Assembly (NCBI RefSeq): GCF_014638745.1
Contig: NZ_BMFO01000001.1
Coordinates: forward strand, 720,591 to 784,590
Source of the DNA: Arenimonas maotaiensis
GTDB taxonomy: Bacteria; Pseudomonadota; Gammaproteobacteria; Xanthomonadales; Xanthomonadaceae
DNA: 64,000 nt
Reading direction: 5' to 3'
This document shows positions 62,355 to 64,000 of the stretch, in pieces (positions within the stretch are counted from its first letter, which is position 1; every line of letters starts with the position of its first letter). The translations under genes were made by a program, and so were the position numbers. The notes beneath the pieces are model-generated. The model worked only from the letters and a program-made list of their open reading frames with translations, did no database searches and had not been told where the DNA came from.

Positions 62355-63761
62355 ATGCGCCCTACCCTGCGAACCGTCGCCTTCGCCCTGTTGGGCACCG
62401 CCACCGGCGCCCTGGCCGCCGGCCTGTACTTCAGCCAAGCGCCGGCACCGGCCGAAACCGGCAAGGTGCCGGAATGGGGCATTCCCGCCGCGCAAGCGGC
62501 CGGCACGCCCGGCACCGGCCAAGCGATGCCGACCTTGGCGCCGATGCTGGACAAGGTCACGCCCTCGGTGGTCAACATCTACACCAAGCAACGCGTGCGG
62601 GTGAACAATCCGATCGCCGAATTCTTCGGCGGCGGCCGCTATCCGCAGGAGCGCATCTCGCAATCGCTGGGTTCGGGCGTGATCGTGGACGCCGCGCGCG
62701 GCCTGATCCTGACCAACAACCACGTGGTCGAAGGCGCCGACGAGGTCTCGGTCAGCCTGACCGACGGCCGCACCTTCGAGGCGCAGCCGGTGGGCTCCGA
62801 CCCGGACACCGACATCGCGGTCATCCGCATTTCCGCCACCGGCCTGCAGGCGCTGCCGATGGCCGATTCGGCCAAGCTGCGGGTCGGCGACTACGTGGTC
62901 GCGGTCGGCAATCCGTTCGGCCTGGGCCAGACCGTCACCAGCGGCATCGTCTCGGCCGTCGGCCGCAGCGGCCTGCAGGGCCTGGGCTACCAGAACTTCA
63001 TCCAGACCGACGCCTCGATCAACCCCGGCAATTCCGGCGGCGCGCTGGTCAACCTCAACGGCGAACTGGTCGGCATCAACGTGGCCAGCTTCAACCCGCG
63101 CGGCAGCGCGGCCGGCAACATCGGCCTGGGCTTCGCCATCCCGTCGAACCTGGCCAAGGAGATCATGCGCCAGCTGATGGCCTACGGCGAAGTGCGGCGC
63201 GGCTCGCTGGGACTGGACGCGGAAACCGCGCAGACCACCGAGCAGCCGTTCGTCAAAGGCGCGATGGTGACCCGCGTGTACCGCGGCAGCCCGGCCGAGG
63301 CCGCCGGCATCCGGCCCGGCGACGTCATCCTGCAGGCCAACGGCCAGCGCATCGAAAGCGGCGAAGCGCTCAGCAATCTGGAGGGCCTGCTGCCGCTGAA
63401 CGCGCCGGTGCGCCTGCAGCTGATGCGCGGCGCGCAACGGCTGGAACTCAGCGCGCAGCTGAAAGCCGCGCCCAAGGAACTCGACGCCGGACAGCTGGAT
63501 CCGCGCCTGGCCGGCGCGGTGCTGATCGACACGCCCGAGCGCTACCGGCAGACCGGCATGCGCGGCGTCATCGTCAGCAAGGTGGCCGGCGGCAGCCGGG
63601 CCGAGCGCAACGGCCTGGAGGCCGGCGACCGCATCCTGGTGCTGAACCGGCAGTCGGTGGCCGATCTGGCCGGCCTGCGCGCGCTGCTGTCAGCCAGCCC
63701 GCGCCGGCTCGAGCTCGGCCTGGCGCGCGGCCGGCAGTCGGGCTATCTGGAGATGCGCTGA
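62355..63761 (+). CDS. degQ: Do-type periplasmic serine endoprotease (DegQ/MucD-like)
   Basis: The 468-residue protease has an N-terminal signal or anchor (TVAFALLGTATGALAAGLYF), the trypsin-like triad H123 (TNNHVVEG), D153 (DTDIAVIRI) and S227 (NPGNSGGAL), then two PDZ domains (about 275-370 and 385-468; GSPAEAAGIRPGDVILQANG and GSRAERNGLEAGDRILVLNR). It degrades misfolded envelope proteins. ATG 62355 follows GAGG. Confidence 0.93.
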   Translation: MRPTLRTVAFALLGTATGALAAGLYFSQAPAPAETGKVPEWGIPAAQAAGTPGTGQAMPTLAPMLDKVTPSVVNIYTKQRVRVNNPIAEFFGGGRYPQERISQSLGSGVIVDAARGLILTNNHVVEGADEVSVSLTDGRTFEAQPVGSDPDTDIAVIRISATGLQALPMADSAKLRVGDYVVAVGNPFGLGQTVTSGIVSAVGRSGLQGLGYQNFIQTDASINPGNSGGALVNLNGELVGINVASFNPRGSAAGNIGLGFAIPSNLAKEIMRQLMAYGEVRRGSLGLDAETAQTTEQPFVKGAMVTRVYRGSPAEAAGIRPGDVILQANGQRIESGEALSNLEGLLPLNAPVRLQLMRGAQRLELSAQLKAAPKELDAGQLDPRLAGAVLIDTPERYRQTGMRGVIVSKVAGGSRAERNGLEAGDRILVLNRQSVADLAGLRALLSASPRRLELGLARGRQSGYLEMR

Positions 63762-63804
63762 AAAACACGGGGCCTGCACGCGCTTCGCGGTATCCTAAGC
63801 GCCT

Positions 63805-64000
63805 ATGCCCGCCATCAAAGCCCTCAGTCTCGATCTCGACGACACCCTCTGGCCGATCTGGCCGATCATCGAGCGCGCCGAAACCGCGCTGCACGAATTC
63901 CTGCTGGTGCACGCGCCGGCCACCGCCGCGCAGTTCCCGATTCCGGCCATGCGCCACGTGCGCGAGCAGATCGCGCAGGCGCATCCGGAGCTGGCGCACG
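63805..64000 (+). CDS. HAD superfamily hydrolase (3' end outside window)
   Basis: The first 65 residues begin MPAIKALSLDLDDTLWPIWP, with HAD motif I (DLDDT). The frame is open to the window end. It starts 43 bases after the protease stop. The substrate is unknown. Confidence 0.85.
   Translation, partial: MPAIKALSLDLDDTLWPIWPIIERAETALHEFLLVHAPATAAQFPIPAMRHVREQIAQAHPELAH

Overview
The window is a contiguous, gene-dense piece of a GC-rich (roughly two thirds G+C by eye) gammaproteobacterial chromosome. The gene set points to the Xanthomonadaceae/Lysobacteraceae (Lysobacter, Luteimonas or Xanthomonas relatives): the order etfB-etfA ... scoA/scoB-metB-cbs that frames the LPS locus of Xanthomonas, a split class II ribonucleotide reductase, an iso-fatty-acid type branched-chain 2-oxoacid dehydrogenase, pilU, and a complete homogentisate pathway. 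No phage, insertion sequence, integrase or CRISPR array was seen. The assignment is an inference from gene content, not from a search.

Layout. 1-2.4 kb: tail of an ATP-grasp protein, then etfBA. 2.7-9.8 kb: a six-gene polysaccharide locus (sugar-nucleotide epimerase, YaiO-like barrel, membrane HEAT-repeat protein, two GT2 glycosyltransferases, TPR plus YaiO-like barrel) in the etfA-metB interval that is hypervariable in Xanthomonas. 9.9-14.1 kb: scoAB, cystathionine gamma-lyase/synthase, cystathionine beta-synthase, YdcH-like protein. 14.5-17 kb: OmpA-like pair and divergent pilU. 17.1-21.7 kb: hppD-hmgA-fahA-maiA tyrosine catabolic operon with a divergent MarR regulator and a palindrome in the shared promoter. 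21.8-24.1 kb: small uncharacterised genes and tRNA-Gly(CCC). 24.2-28.2 kb: two tandem POT peptide transporters and tryptophan 2,3-dioxygenase. 28.3-31.7 kb: E1alpha-E1beta-E2 dehydrogenase genes. 31.7-35.7 kb: GAF-GGDEF cyclase, trpS, entericidin-like lipoprotein, arginase, tRNA-Thr(UGU). 35.7-40.5 kb: SPOR-like protein, coaX, birA, plsY and a FakA-FakB fusion. 40.6-51.7 kb: phoPQ, ctlX-like hydrolase, dusA, tamB-tamA, DUF3025. 51.7-55.4 kb: HAD phosphatase, desT and the desCB desaturase operon. 55.4-58.5 kb: exported methyltransferase-like protein, PhzF-like protein and two secreted unknowns. 58.5-62.1 kb: nrdJb, a histone H1-like gene and nrdJa under two NrdR-like boxes. 62.4-64 kb: DegQ-type protease and the start of a HAD protein.

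How the genes connect. Amino acids are broken down by several routes: tyrosine to fumarate plus acetoacetate, with scoAB able to activate the acetoacetate; tryptophan by KynA; arginine/citrulline by arginase and CtlX; branched-chain amino acids by the E1/E2 complex; electrons from acyl-CoA oxidation enter EtfAB. The POT transporters would bring in peptides. Lipid genes form a second theme: branched-chain primers from the dehydrogenase, a predicted fatty-acid kinase fused to its fatty-acid carrier beside plsY, and desaturation under a DesT-like repressor. The main candidates for undescribed biology are the polysaccharide locus (2.7-9.8 kb), the FakA-FakB-PlsY unit, and the nrdJa-H1-nrdJb arrangement with a nine-A tract inside nrdJb.
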